Below, piece by piece: positions 15,507 through 22,620 of a stretch of 33,042 nt of DNA (its first letter is position 1; each line of letters starts with the position of its first letter). The stretch lies in assembly GCF_001895085.1 (NCBI RefSeq), contig NZ_BDFD01000024.1:1-33042 (forward strand), written 5' to 3'. The notes beneath the pieces were generated by a model, which saw only the letters and a program-made list of their open reading frames with translations, did not search any database and had not been told where the DNA came from. Made by a program: the position numbers and the translations under genes. Source of the stretch: Mariprofundus micogutta. GTDB lineage: Bacteria > Pseudomonadota > Zetaproteobacteria > Mariprofundales > Mariprofundaceae.

Positions 15507-17912
15507 TTACAGACCCAAACCAAAGAAGCCTGAATCCGGGTTGGAGGCAGGATCTGAATTCAGAGAGCCTTCAGTTGCAGGCGTTTCCTCAGTTGGAGCG
15601 GTACCTGCACGGAAAGCTTCCAGCATCACCTTTTCGGAATCATCCCCCGGCAGTAGTCCGCTTTTCGGATCAATAGCTACCCATTCGATACCTTCTGGTG
15701 GCACAAAATCAGTTTTTTCCCTGCCCTTATGAAAGGCTTGCATGGCTTCCAGCCAGGCTGGCAGAGCAGCTCTGGAACCGGTTTCACGACGTCCCATTGG
15801 TGTCGGTGTATCCCGGCCACTCCATACGCCTGTGAGCACCTGCGGCGTATAACCCATAAACCATGCATCAACCTGCTTGTTGGTTGTGCCGGTTTTTCCT
15901 GCGGCGGGCCTGTTCAGTGCACGAGCGCGCTGTCCGGTGCCACGCTCAATAACACCTTTCATCATATTGGTCGTCAGGAATGCATTGATCGGATCAATCA
16001 CCTGCTCAGCAGGTTTCATTGATTGATTGACGCTCATTACCGGGTTGACGTGACAGACCTGGCAACGGTTGCCGGATACTGAGCGGTGCAGGGTTTTTCC
16101 GGTACGATCCTGGACCTGTTGCAGTGAAACCGGTTTCCATTTTTTACCACCGCTGGCCAGCACAATATATGATTCAGTCAGTGCTTCAGGAGTGACCTCT
16201 GTGGCGCCAAGGGCCAGTGCCAGTTGCGGTGGGAACTTGCGTCCGAACGGGTAGTTTTCCAGTGCCCTGAGGAAGCGTTTAATGCCGACATTCTGCAAGA
16301 CTTTGATTGATGCCAGGTTGCGTGAATGCTCAAGTGCATCGCGCAGTGGGACGGGGCCGGCAAATTCATTTTTATAGTTTTCCGGACGCCAGAACTCATC
16401 ATTCTGTGAGCTGTCGAATACAACGGGTGTATCCATGACTATGGTTGCAGGCGTTGCACCATTTTCGATGGCTGTGGCATAGAGGAAGGGTTTAAACGCG
16501 GAACCCGGCTGACGCATTGCTTTTTTAACCCGGTCATACCCGCCGAACTGATGTTTGTATCCCCCTACACGAGCCAGCACAGTGCCGCGTTCCAGATCAA
16601 TAGCATACAGGGCTGATTCAATAGATGGTTCCTGTGCCAGACGAACGCCTGTTTTTCCGGTTCCCTGAAGACGTATTTCATCACCGACCATCCAGGTGGA
16701 ACGGCGTTTTTTAATATAGGCCAGTGTATCTTCGGACGCGCCTTCTTTCTTATACTCTTTAACAGGTTTCCAGGTCCATTTCGGTTTCTTCAGGCGCCAC
16801 TGCTTGGTGCCGTCATTCACCAGCAGATCTCCACTGCGGTAAACCTTTTCCACCAGTGCAGGAATCAAGGTGTCAGATTTTGCAGTAATCGGTTCGTTGC
16901 CAGCGTTTTTATTCCATTCATCAAACAGGGCTTGCCAGCTGTCGCGCGGGTGATTGACCGGATAGCGGTAATATTGACGTTGTTCAATTTCCAGTACGCC
17001 ATGACGAATGGAACGGATCGCCGCTTCTTCAGCCGCCGGATCATAAGGTACAGTGATGGTCAGGCCCTGTCTGCGCAGGGTTTTAAGACCGAAACGTTCG
17101 ACCAGTTGTTCATAGACCAGGTCAGCATAGGCATCGGTTAATTTTGGTCCTTCGAGTTCGGCGACAACGAGAGGTTCATGCAAGGCACGGTCAACATCTT
17201 TAGCTTCAGCGAAACCACTGGATTTCATCAGGTGTAAAACAGTGTTTCTGCGTTGCAGTGCCTTTTCTGGATTGATATGTGGCGCAACGCTGCCAGGAGA
17301 CTTGGGCAGGCCCGCAATCATGGCACATTCAGCCAGTGTTAATTCATCCAGATTTTTATGGAAATATCGCCAGGCGGCTGAGGCCACACCGTATGAGCCA
17401 CGGCCCAGATAAATCTGATTGAGATACAGGTAAAGAATATCATCCTTACTGAATGATTTTTCAATACGGTAAGCCAGTATCGCTTCACGGATTTTACGTG
17501 TGTAGGAGCGCTCGGATGTTAACAGAAAGTTTTTGGCAACCTGCTGGGTAATGGTGGAGCCACCCTGTACGGTATGTCCGGCACGTAAATTGGCGAGTGC
17601 GGCTGATATGATGCGTGCGGGATTGATGCCCGGATGTTCATAGAATTGCTGATCTTCTGCAGCCAGAAACGCTTTTTTTAAGCGCTCAGGGATCTGCTCG
17701 TTTGAAGCCAGTATTCTGTGCTCATCTGCATATTCGGCAATCAGTTCACCATCAGTGTTGTAAACCCTGCTTACCAGAGGAGGCTGGTAGTCGGACAGTG
17801 CACTAAGCTTTGGCAGGTTGCTGGAGAATAGCAGATAACCTATCGTAATGCCCAAGGCACCAAGAAGGCTTAAGGAGATGATGATTTTCGCGATAAGAGA
17901 AAGGATGCGCAT
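15507..17912 (-). CDS. mrcA: Penicillin-binding protein 1A (bifunctional)
   Basis: An 801-residue class A PBP anchored by an N-terminal helix (about residues 7-29). The GT51 glycosyltransferase domain has catalytic Glu86 in AAEDQQFYEHPG and the motif GGSTITQQVAKN. An OB-like insert precedes the transpeptidase domain, where Ser471 lies in PGSAFKPF, with SRN and KTGTTNKQVDAW completing the active site. The protein polymerises and cross-links peptidoglycan in the periplasm. Near residue 617 there is an unusual Cys-Gln-Val-Cys-His. The start at ATG 17912 fits the membrane anchor; the frame is open to 18038, but that extension overlaps the divergent pilin gene. The Pro/Ser/Thr-rich C-terminal tail is likely disordered. 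Confidence 0.93.
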   Translation of the reverse strand: MRILSLIAKIIISLSLLGALGITIGYLLFSSNLPKLSALSDYQPPLVSRVYNTDGELIAEYADEHRILASNEQIPERLKKAFLAAEDQQFYEHPGINPARIISAALANLRAGHTVQGGSTITQQVAKNFLLTSERSYTRKIREAILAYRIEKSFSKDDILYLYLNQIYLGRGSYGVASAAWRYFHKNLDELTLAECAMIAGLPKSPGSVAPHINPEKALQRRNTVLHLMKSSGFAEAKDVDRALHEPLVVAELEGPKLTDAYADLVYEQLVERFGLKTLRRQGLTITVPYDPAAEEAAIRSIRHGVLEIEQRQYYRYPVNHPRDSWQALFDEWNKNAGNEPITAKSDTLIPALVEKVYRSGDLLVNDGTKQWRLKKPKWTWKPVKEYKKEGASEDTLAYIKKRRSTWMVGDEIRLQGTGKTGVRLAQEPSIESALYAIDLERGTVLARVGGYKHQFGGYDRVKKAMRQPGSAFKPFLYATAIENGATPATIVMDTPVVFDSSQNDEFWRPENYKNEFAGPVPLRDALEHSRNLASIKVLQNVGIKRFLRALENYPFGRKFPPQLALALGATEVTPEALTESYIVLASGGKKWKPVSLQQVQDRTGKTLHRSVSGNRCQVCHVNPVMSVNQSMKPAEQVIDPINAFLTTNMMKGVIERGTGQRARALNRPAAGKTGTTNKQVDAWFMGYTPQVLTGVWSGRDTPTPMGRRETGSRAALPAWLEAMQAFHKGREKTDFVPPEGIEWVAIDPKSGLLPGDDSEKVMLEAFRAGTAPTEETPATEGSLNSDPASNPDSGFFGLGL

Positions 17913-17933
17913 TATTCCCAATTCAAGCGGAAG

Positions 17934-17976
17934 CACTCGATGCAGGCAAGCTGGAGTTTGCCTGCATGGTCGAGTG
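17934..17976. promoter_or_regulatory. Hairpin overlapping the fimT start
   Basis: ATGCAGGCAA (17940-17949) pairs perfectly with TTGCCTGCAT (17958-17967) around an 8-base loop holding GGAG. Six more pairs, CACTCG (17934-17939) with CGAGTG (17971-17976), extend the stem across a 3-base bulge. The outer arm contains the GTG start of fimT. The hairpin sits between the divergent PBP1A and pilin genes and could mask the start codon. Confidence 0.6.
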
Positions 17977-18405
17977 CGTCGTAAAGAATTCGGGTTTACG
18001 CTGATCGAATTGATGATTGTGATAGTGATTATCGGCATATTGACAGGGGTGGCCGTACCCGCATTTTCAGACTGGCGCCAAAAACAGGCTGTTCGCAGCG
18101 CCTCACTATCGCTGCTTTCCCATTTAAAGCAGGCAAGGGTACAGGCGTTGGCTGAGAACAGGAGTGTGAGTGTTTCATTTACTTCCAGCTCTTATACCTT
18201 TGATGCCGACACGAGCGGAAGTTGTGGCCCATGCAAAGATCAGGTGATTCCTATGGGGCAGTTTTCCGGTGTGTTATCGATCTCCCCGACAACAACCAGA
18301 ACATTTTCGAGTCGCGGCACATGTAATTCAGGGACGGTGACATTAACAGCGGGTAGTCACACTCAGAATATCGTATTGAATGTGATTGGCAGGGCGTACA
18401 TGTAA
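17974..18405 (+). CDS. fimT: GspH/FimT family minor pseudopilin
   Basis: A 143-residue type IV pilin-like protein. A short basic leader (MRRKEFG) is followed by the prepilin peptidase site G/FTLIELMIVIVIIG, with Glu at position 5 of the mature chain. The C-terminal domain has a Cys pair (SCGPC) and a further Cys. By family knowledge it is a minor pilin that primes pilus assembly in the inner membrane. The start is uncertain: GTG 17974 gives the usual leader length but lacks a good ribosome site and lies within a hairpin; an out-of-frame ATG at 17966 has GGAG at nine bases. The next gene starts on its stop (TAATG), opening the fimT-pilV-pilW-pilX operon. Confidence 0.82.
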   Translation: MRRKEFGFTLIELMIVIVIIGILTGVAVPAFSDWRQKQAVRSASLSLLSHLKQARVQALAENRSVSVSFTSSSYTFDADTSGSCGPCKDQVIPMGQFSGVLSISPTTTRTFSSRGTCNSGTVTLTAGSHTQNIVLNVIGRAYM

Positions 18406-18905
18406 TGAACCCTTTGACTGAGTATAGATCTGCCGGTTTTACCTTGATCGAGATTCTGGTGTCGCTGACGATTGTTTCGATTGCGGTGCTGGCTCTTGGC
18501 GGTTTTGGTGTTTCAAGCCTGAGTTCAGGGCAGGTGTCACGCGAGCGTCTTACTGCAGTGCATCTGGCCGAGCAGGTGCTTGAGCACTGGCAGCATGATG
18601 CCAATGACAGGGCTCCACTGATTGCTACGGGAACATGTGCTTTGACCGATGCTACTTCTGCTCCTTCTTATCCTGTAACGACGACCTGTAAGCCATCAAC
18701 CGGAGTTGGCATAGCGTTCACTATTGCTGTTAATGAAACTCAGGCTACCGGGCCTTTGTCCTCCAACCTTTCAGCCTACCAGACATTAACGCAGCCGACA
18801 GGTTATCTGAATAGTCCGATGACCCGACTGGTGACGGTAAGCTGGTCCAACAAGGGCGTGTCCCGTTCGATCTATCTGACACATATTGCGGAGCCACGCA
18901 TATGA
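18405..18905 (+). CDS. pilV: Type IV pilus minor pilin PilV
   Basis: A 166-residue prepilin. The leader MNPLTEYRSAG ends at the processing site, followed by FTLIEILVSLTIVSIAVLAL with Glu5. The PilV pattern, an early LxxxGxxG helix end and a later helical HLAEQVLEHWQ, is clear. The start overlaps the fimT stop by one base and its own end overlaps pilW by four, so it is translated within the minor pilin operon. In known systems PilV joins PilW and PilX to form the initiation complex at the pilus tip. Confidence 0.85.
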   Translation: MNPLTEYRSAGFTLIEILVSLTIVSIAVLALGGFGVSSLSSGQVSRERLTAVHLAEQVLEHWQHDANDRAPLIATGTCALTDATSAPSYPVTTTCKPSTGVGIAFTIAVNETQATGPLSSNLSAYQTLTQPTGYLNSPMTRLVTVSWSNKGVSRSIYLTHIAEPRI

Positions 18906-19519
18906 TATCCGGTAGATCAACGGATCAGGCCCGGGAACAGGGCTTTACACTGATTGAGATGATGATCGGTATGGCTATGGGGCTGATTATTCTGGCCGGA
19001 CTGACCATGCTATTTGTCTCATACGGTGATTCATCCAGAGCCATGGCATCGCGCACAGAGCGCATGGGTGATCTGTATCTTGCCTCGCATGTGATGCAGG
19101 CGGGTTTGCGTGAATCTTTGAGTGTGCCTGATGCGACAACCTCAATTCTTACCAATCTCGCCAGTCGCAGTATAACAGCACCCACAGGGTATCCTGCTAG
19201 TGATGCGACATTCACTGCTCTGCCATACTGGGATGCAACAAGCAAAACGATTACTTATCAGGACCTGGAGGGGAATGTCGGTATTTTTCAGTATCAGCGT
19301 ACTGCCAATGATCGTATCTACTGGCTCAGACCCCTTGCCGCCGGTGTGACCGGTAGCTCTACCTTTCAGGAGTTGATGCGTGACCTCGATACGAGCAGCG
19401 GTATGACCGTGACCGTGAGCGGCGGCAATGTGACGGTGACTTTGACATCTGCTTACACCAATGAAAATAAGCAGGGGAAAACACTTTCCCTGACTTTTAA
19501 AACCTGGCCAAGGAACTGA
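18902..19519 (+). CDS. pilW: Type IV pilus minor pilin PilW
   Basis: A 205-residue prepilin-like protein. The leader MISGRSTDQAREQG ends at the cleavage site and is followed by FTLIEMMIGMAMGLIILAGL with Glu5. The downstream stretch DLYLASHVMQAGLRESL corresponds to the conserved region after the PilW helix, where family members often read NARRAGY-like motifs. It is shorter than many PilW proteins. The 4-base ATGA overlap with pilV and the one-base gap to pilX show operon structure. The assignment rests on order and motif rather than overall identity. Confidence 0.8.
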   Translation: MISGRSTDQAREQGFTLIEMMIGMAMGLIILAGLTMLFVSYGDSSRAMASRTERMGDLYLASHVMQAGLRESLSVPDATTSILTNLASRSITAPTGYPASDATFTALPYWDATSKTITYQDLEGNVGIFQYQRTANDRIYWLRPLAAGVTGSSTFQELMRDLDTSSGMTVTVSGGNVTVTLTSAYTNENKQGKTLSLTFKTWPRN

Positions 19520-19520
19520 C

Positions 19521-20498
19521 ATGGCAAAGATAGCCTGTAACAAAATCAGACAATCTGCTGAATCGGGTTTTGTGTTGGTGACTGCGCTGATTATGCTCAG
19601 TCTGTTGACGCTGATGTCCTTGGGTATGTATTTCACCAGCAGTACAGCCACGAAGACCAGTGGCTCGGCTCAGAGCAGTACAGAAGCTTATTATTATGCC
19701 GAGACAGCAATCAATTACATGACCTGGGCTCTGGCCAATGATGCAGAGTTCGACAACTTTACCTACTCAGGCACTTATATCGCGTCGCCGTTTGGTGAAC
19801 CGAACTATCCTACAACGCCGAATCCTTCCACGATTGGTGACAGAGAAGAACTCGGTAGTTATATGTGGGATCCGGGGCCGACAGTGATCAGTGATTCAGG
19901 TGCCGGCATTCTGGGGCAGATCATGTATTTTGATAACAGCCCCATGGGTAGCCGGTCAGTCTGCTTTGAAGATGCGACAATTTTCTCGAACTGTATTGAT
20001 GTGAGCGTGGACCCGGCAACTCGAGCAGCTCCGACGATGTATAATATCAGCGTTAATTTGCCGCGATACATCAAGCTGGATATCGCAGCCAGTGGCGCGA
20101 TCACGCCGACCATCCCCCAATTGCCTCACCAGAATCCACCAGTTGTCGGGCAGGATGTTCCGCAAAATGGTGCGGTGGTATGGATAACAGCCGGTGATTC
20201 GAATAATGTGGATAGAGATATTGAGCTATTCCCGCTTGATCCGGCCAATGCCAGTGGCGGTACGGCTGCAACGGCTTGTGCTGCGGGTCAAATGCCATCG
20301 TGTCCATGTGATTTCAGCACGATCGGGACTGTAACCAATCCGGTGGCATGTGAAGCGCATGCAACCGGTGATGCGACTGCCGCGGCAGGCAGGGGGGCAT
20401 GGGTAGATGGGCCATTTCCGATTGTGATATATGCTATCGGATATGTGAATGGCAAGGCCACACATCTGCTCAGGGCGGTTGTGACACTGTATAATTAG
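19521..20498 (+). CDS. pilX: PilX-like minor pilus assembly protein
   Basis: A 325-residue protein. Its N-terminus (ESGFVLVTALIMLSLLTLMS) is a pilin-type helix lacking the Glu at mature position 5, as in PilX/GspK-like members. The segment TEAYYYAETAINYMTWALA matches the conserved PilX region. The large C-terminal part is rich in Pro, Thr and Ala and includes cysteines in CAAGQMPSCPCDF, perhaps disulfide-bonded. It is the last gene of the operon. A PilY1 adhesin gene, the usual neighbour, does not follow. Confidence 0.78.
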   Translation: MAKIACNKIRQSAESGFVLVTALIMLSLLTLMSLGMYFTSSTATKTSGSAQSSTEAYYYAETAINYMTWALANDAEFDNFTYSGTYIASPFGEPNYPTTPNPSTIGDREELGSYMWDPGPTVISDSGAGILGQIMYFDNSPMGSRSVCFEDATIFSNCIDVSVDPATRAAPTMYNISVNLPRYIKLDIAASGAITPTIPQLPHQNPPVVGQDVPQNGAVVWITAGDSNNVDRDIELFPLDPANASGGTAATACAAGQMPSCPCDFSTIGTVTNPVACEAHATGDATAAAGRGAWVDGPFPIVIYAIGYVNGKATHLLRAVVTLYN

Positions 20499-20571
20499 GT
20501 TGCTCTGAATAACTAATGTCCATGTAGTTGTTCGGCACGACAATGAAATAGTGCGAATTTTCCTTTCCTCA

Positions 20572-20683
20572 CAAAATCATGAGCTTGCAGTACACGATTT
20601 TGACAGGCCGTCCGTGGCCTGTGCGGATACCTGACTTTTTCAGAGTATCCTTAAGGTCCACCGATCAGTTTGTTGAGCTCATG
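20572..20683. repeat. Structured intergenic repeat, copy 1
   Basis: Between pilX and the first small secreted gene (317 bases without another gene) lie several inverted repeats: CAAAATC/GATTTTG (20572-20578 with 20596-20602), ACAGGCC/GGCCTGT, and GGATACCTGA/TCAGAGTATCC (20625-20650, one bulge). CATGAGCT (20578-20585) is also complementary to AGCTCATG (20676-20683). Read on the minus strand, 20654-20608 aligns with the sequence downstream of pilQ (28405-28451) at about 39 of 47 positions. It appears to be a dispersed hairpin-forming non-coding element. Confidence 0.65.
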
Positions 20684-20691
20684 TGTTTTTG

Positions 20692-20714
20692 AAAAAACGA
20701 CCTGCAACAGGTCG
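20692..20714 (-). terminator. Intrinsic terminator on the minus strand without an upstream gene
   Basis: The minus strand reads CGACCTG-TTG-CAGGTCG followed by TTTTTT, a textbook intrinsic terminator. No minus-strand coding gene lies within about 7.8 kb to its right, so it would end an antisense or small RNA transcript, or is part of a repeat element. On the plus strand no T-run follows the hairpin. Confidence 0.55.
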
Positions 20715-20764
20715 CCTTACTGTATTAAAATGACGCACTTTTCCTGGTGAAACGGGTTATGTGT

Positions 20765-20792
20765 TTGACCCGCGTAAGGATTTTCCTACACT
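20765..20792 (+). promoter_or_regulatory. Candidate sigma-70 promoter for the small secreted gene at 20816
   Basis: TTGACC (20765-20770) and TACACT (20787-20792) are separated by 16 bases and lie about 24 bases before the ATG at 20816. Five and four of six bases respectively match consensus. Confidence 0.4.
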
Positions 20793-20815
20793 CCCGCGGA
20801 TTCGAGGTATTAGTT

Positions 20816-21082
20816 ATGAAAAAGATTTTTGTGTTGAGTATGTTTTTTGCACTGTTTCTGGCTGCCGGTTTTGGACTGCAAAATGGTGAGGTCGCGTTAA
20901 ATATTCCTGTTGCATCGGCTGATGGCACACATGATGAGGATGACAGCTCATCCGATGATGTTTCGTATACATGTGTCTGCCCTCCGGGAATCACCGCATG
21001 TGTCTGCGCAGATGGTTCAGATGGTCAGGCCTCTACTGAAGCGCCGACTGCTGCTGGCCCACTGAGACAACGTTCTTTCTAG
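20816..21082 (+). CDS. Small exported Cys-rich protein, family member 1
   Basis: An 88-residue protein with an N-terminal signal peptide (MKKIFVLSMFFALFLAAGFG, probable cleavage after ASA at about 35). An acidic stretch (HDEDDSSSDD) and a C-terminal module, CVCPPGITACVCADG, follow. Cys53, Cys55, Cys62 and Cys64 give CxC-x6-CxC. The same module ends the next two genes, so this is a short member lacking their CHxPPGNP domain and Ser/Lys repeats. GAGG lies eight bases before ATG 20816. It has its own promoter-like sequence and a strong terminator, so it is likely a separate unit. No function is known to me; disulfides or metal binding are possible. Confidence 0.75.
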   Translation: MKKIFVLSMFFALFLAAGFGLQNGEVALNIPVASADGTHDEDDSSSDDVSYTCVCPPGITACVCADGSDGQASTEAPTAAGPLRQRSF

Positions 21083-21102
21083 CTGTATTCTTTCACAGTT
21101 TT

Positions 21103-21133
21103 ATGGCGTCCCATTCGGGGCGCCATTTTTTTT
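21103..21133 (+). terminator. Intrinsic terminator after secreted gene 1
   Basis: ATGGCG and CGCCAT form the stem, with inner CCC/GGG pairs across an ATTC loop, followed by a long T-run to 21133. The stem resembles those after the next two genes. Confidence 0.88.
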
Positions 21134-21311
21134 GAATATTTTTCTAAAGTCGCCCTGATTCTTGCCGATACATACCTTGATAGTTGTCAATATAACACCC
21201 GTGCGATTGCCGGAGCTTAAGTCGTCAATTGTTGTTCATGGTGAAATATTGAACGATTTGCCAGAAAAAATTTACACATGCGACCGGCGAGCCGTTTGTG
21301 AGGAGATAAGT

Positions 21312-21950
21312 ATGAAGAATAGTATATTGGTTGTTTTCTTTGCAGCTCTACTGACGTTTGCATTCAGTACGGAAAAAGGCTGGAGTCTGGATGTTGCCGA
21401 CGCAACTGCGAAGTCTGAAGGTAGTAAATCCAAGTCTAAATCGAAGTCGGACAGCAAATCGAAGTCGGACAGCAAATCGAAGTCGGACAGCAAATCGAAG
21501 TCGGACAGCAAATCGAAGTCGGACAGCAAATCGAAGTCGGACAGCAAATCGAAGTCGGACAGCAAATCAAAGTCAGACAGCAAATCAAAGTCAGACAGCA
21601 AATCGAAGTCAGACAGCAAATCGAAGTCAGACAGCAAATCAAAGTCGGACAGCAAATCCAAGGACAAAGAGAAAAAAGAAACCATCTGCCATTATCCTCC
21701 AGGGAATCCTGATAATATGCAGACGTTGTCAGTAGGTGAATCAGCAGTGCCTGCGCATATTGCCCACGGTGATACCATGGGGGAATGTGCGGTTTCTGAA
21801 GGTGGTGGAGGTGAAGGTGGCACTCCTCCTAGTTGCGTATGTCCTCCGGGTGTGAGTTCATGTATCTGTGCGGATGGCACCCCTGGAACAAGCGGTGGCG
21901 CTGCTACACCATCGTCATCATCATCGCATCGCGAGATTATGGGTCAGTAG
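21312..21950 (+). CDS. Exported Ser/Lys/Asp-repeat protein, family member 2
   Basis: A 212-residue protein. A signal peptide (MKNSILVVFFAALLTFAFS, cleavage near ADA at about 31) is followed by a low-complexity region of twelve SKSDSK hexapeptides (about residues 44-115). Next comes a module with Cys126-His127 (CHYPPGNP), His149 and His152 in AHIAHGD, and Cys159. After a Gly linker, CVCPPGVSSCICADG gives Cys175, Cys177, Cys184 and Cys186, and the chain ends REIMGQ. The CHxPPGNP...HxAHGD...C module recurs in bacterial surface proteins of unknown function; its His and Cys suggest metal binding (inference). AGGAG precedes ATG 21312 by six bases and a terminator follows. It is the middle of three paralogues; a cell-surface or matrix role is plausible but unproven. 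Confidence 0.82.
   Translation: MKNSILVVFFAALLTFAFSTEKGWSLDVADATAKSEGSKSKSKSKSDSKSKSDSKSKSDSKSKSDSKSKSDSKSKSDSKSKSDSKSKSDSKSKSDSKSKSDSKSKSDSKSKSDSKSKDKEKKETICHYPPGNPDNMQTLSVGESAVPAHIAHGDTMGECAVSEGGGGEGGTPPSCVCPPGVSSCICADGTPGTSGGAATPSSSSSHREIMGQ
21441..21656 (+). repeat. Coding tandem repeat, 12 units of 18 bp
   Basis: Twelve uninterrupted units of TCGAAGTCGGACAGCAAA and close variants encode SKSDSK. Units 1-7 are identical. Units 8-12 differ only by G/A at two third-codon positions, so the peptide is invariant. The array is in frame and should vary in copy number by slippage or recombination without frameshift. Confidence 0.97.
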
Positions 21951-21978
21951 GCACGGGTCTCGGATGAATTGAAACTCA

Positions 21979-22017
21979 AACGGCGTCTTTCCTTGAAATA
22001 GGTCAGGCGCCGTTTTT
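21979..22017 (+). terminator. Intrinsic terminator after secreted gene 2
   Basis: AACGGCG (21979-21985) pairs with CGCCGTT (22008-22014), followed by TTTTT and ATTTTT. It separates the second and third family genes. Confidence 0.82.
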
Positions 22018-22033
22018 ATTTTTGGAGATAGTT

Positions 22034-22510
22034 ATGAAAAACAGTATATGGGTCGTATTGCTTGCAGCATTAATCACACTTTCATTCAGTGTCGGGCAAG
22101 GTCTGCTGATGCTTGATGTAACAACTGCGTATGCAGGTAGCGATAGGTCGAAAGATGATAACTCTAAAGCGAAGAAATCCGAAGATAGCAAATCAAAGGA
22201 GAAAAAGTCAGAAGACAGTAAGTCGAAAGAAAAGAAATCTGAGGATAGTAAATCTTCAGACGATGAGAAGGTGACGGTTTGTCATGTACCTCCCGGGAAT
22301 CCGGACAATGCACATAATATCAGCGTTGCAGAGTCAGCCGTAAGCGCACATCTGGCTCATGGTGATGTGGTGGGAGAATGTCCAGTTGCGGCAAGTTGTA
22401 TCTGTCCTGCAGGTGTGAGTTCCTGTGTTTGTCCTGATGGAACTGCTGGAGGCCCCGGGCCCGCATCTGCTGGATCACCTGCTTCACAGCGTGAGATTCA
22501 TGGTCAGTAG
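22034..22510 (+). CDS. Exported Ser/Lys/Glu-repeat protein, family member 3
   Basis: A 158-residue paralogue of the preceding gene. A signal peptide (MKNSIWVVLLAALITLSFS, probable cleavage after AYA at about 34) precedes a charged region with two and a half copies of KKSEDSKSKE. The CHVPPGNP module begins at Cys83-His84 and continues through SAHLAHGD to a Cys in GECP. The CxC-x6-CxC module (CICPAGVSSCVCPDG) and the ending REIHGQ follow. GGAG lies six bases before ATG 22034. The N-terminal MKNSI.VV, the two Cys modules and the tail are shared with member 2, while the repeats differ in sequence, so the low-complexity part evolves fastest. Confidence 0.82.
   Translation: MKNSIWVVLLAALITLSFSVGQGLLMLDVTTAYAGSDRSKDDNSKAKKSEDSKSKEKKSEDSKSKEKKSEDSKSSDDEKVTVCHVPPGNPDNAHNISVAESAVSAHLAHGDVVGECPVAASCICPAGVSSCVCPDGTAGGPGPASAGSPASQREIHGQ
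22172..22255 (+). repeat. Degenerate 30-bp coding repeat, 2.8 units
   Basis: Units at 22172-22201, 22202-22231 and 22232-22255 (partial) encode KKSEDSKSKE. The copies differ at many synonymous positions, so this array is older than the 18-bp array in the neighbouring paralogue. Confidence 0.85.
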
Positions 22511-22537
22511 GTTACAGCTGTATATCTGATTCTATCA

Positions 22538-22567
22538 AATGGCGTCTGAACAGGGCGCCATTTTTTT
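22538..22567 (+). terminator. Intrinsic terminator after secreted gene 3
   Basis: AATGGCG (22538-22544) pairs with CGCCATT (22556-22562) and seven Ts follow. It has nearly the same stem as the terminator after member 1, consistent with duplication of whole gene-plus-terminator cassettes. Confidence 0.9.
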
Positions 22568-22620
22568 GGCAATATGGTTGTTTTCTGGCATGATGTTTCG
22601 GTGTGGAATAGGAGAGTTTG

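Noticed and set aside
21441-21656. CRISPR-like array
   Set aside because: The 18-bp units are directly adjacent with no spacers and lie in frame in a protein gene.
21272-21685. 137-codon minus-strand frame encoding LLSDFD repeats, and a plus-strand frame encoding SRTAN repeats
   Set aside because: Both are alternate readings of the 18-bp array, whose length is a multiple of three and therefore keeps all frames open. The real frame has a signal peptide, ribosome site and conserved modules.
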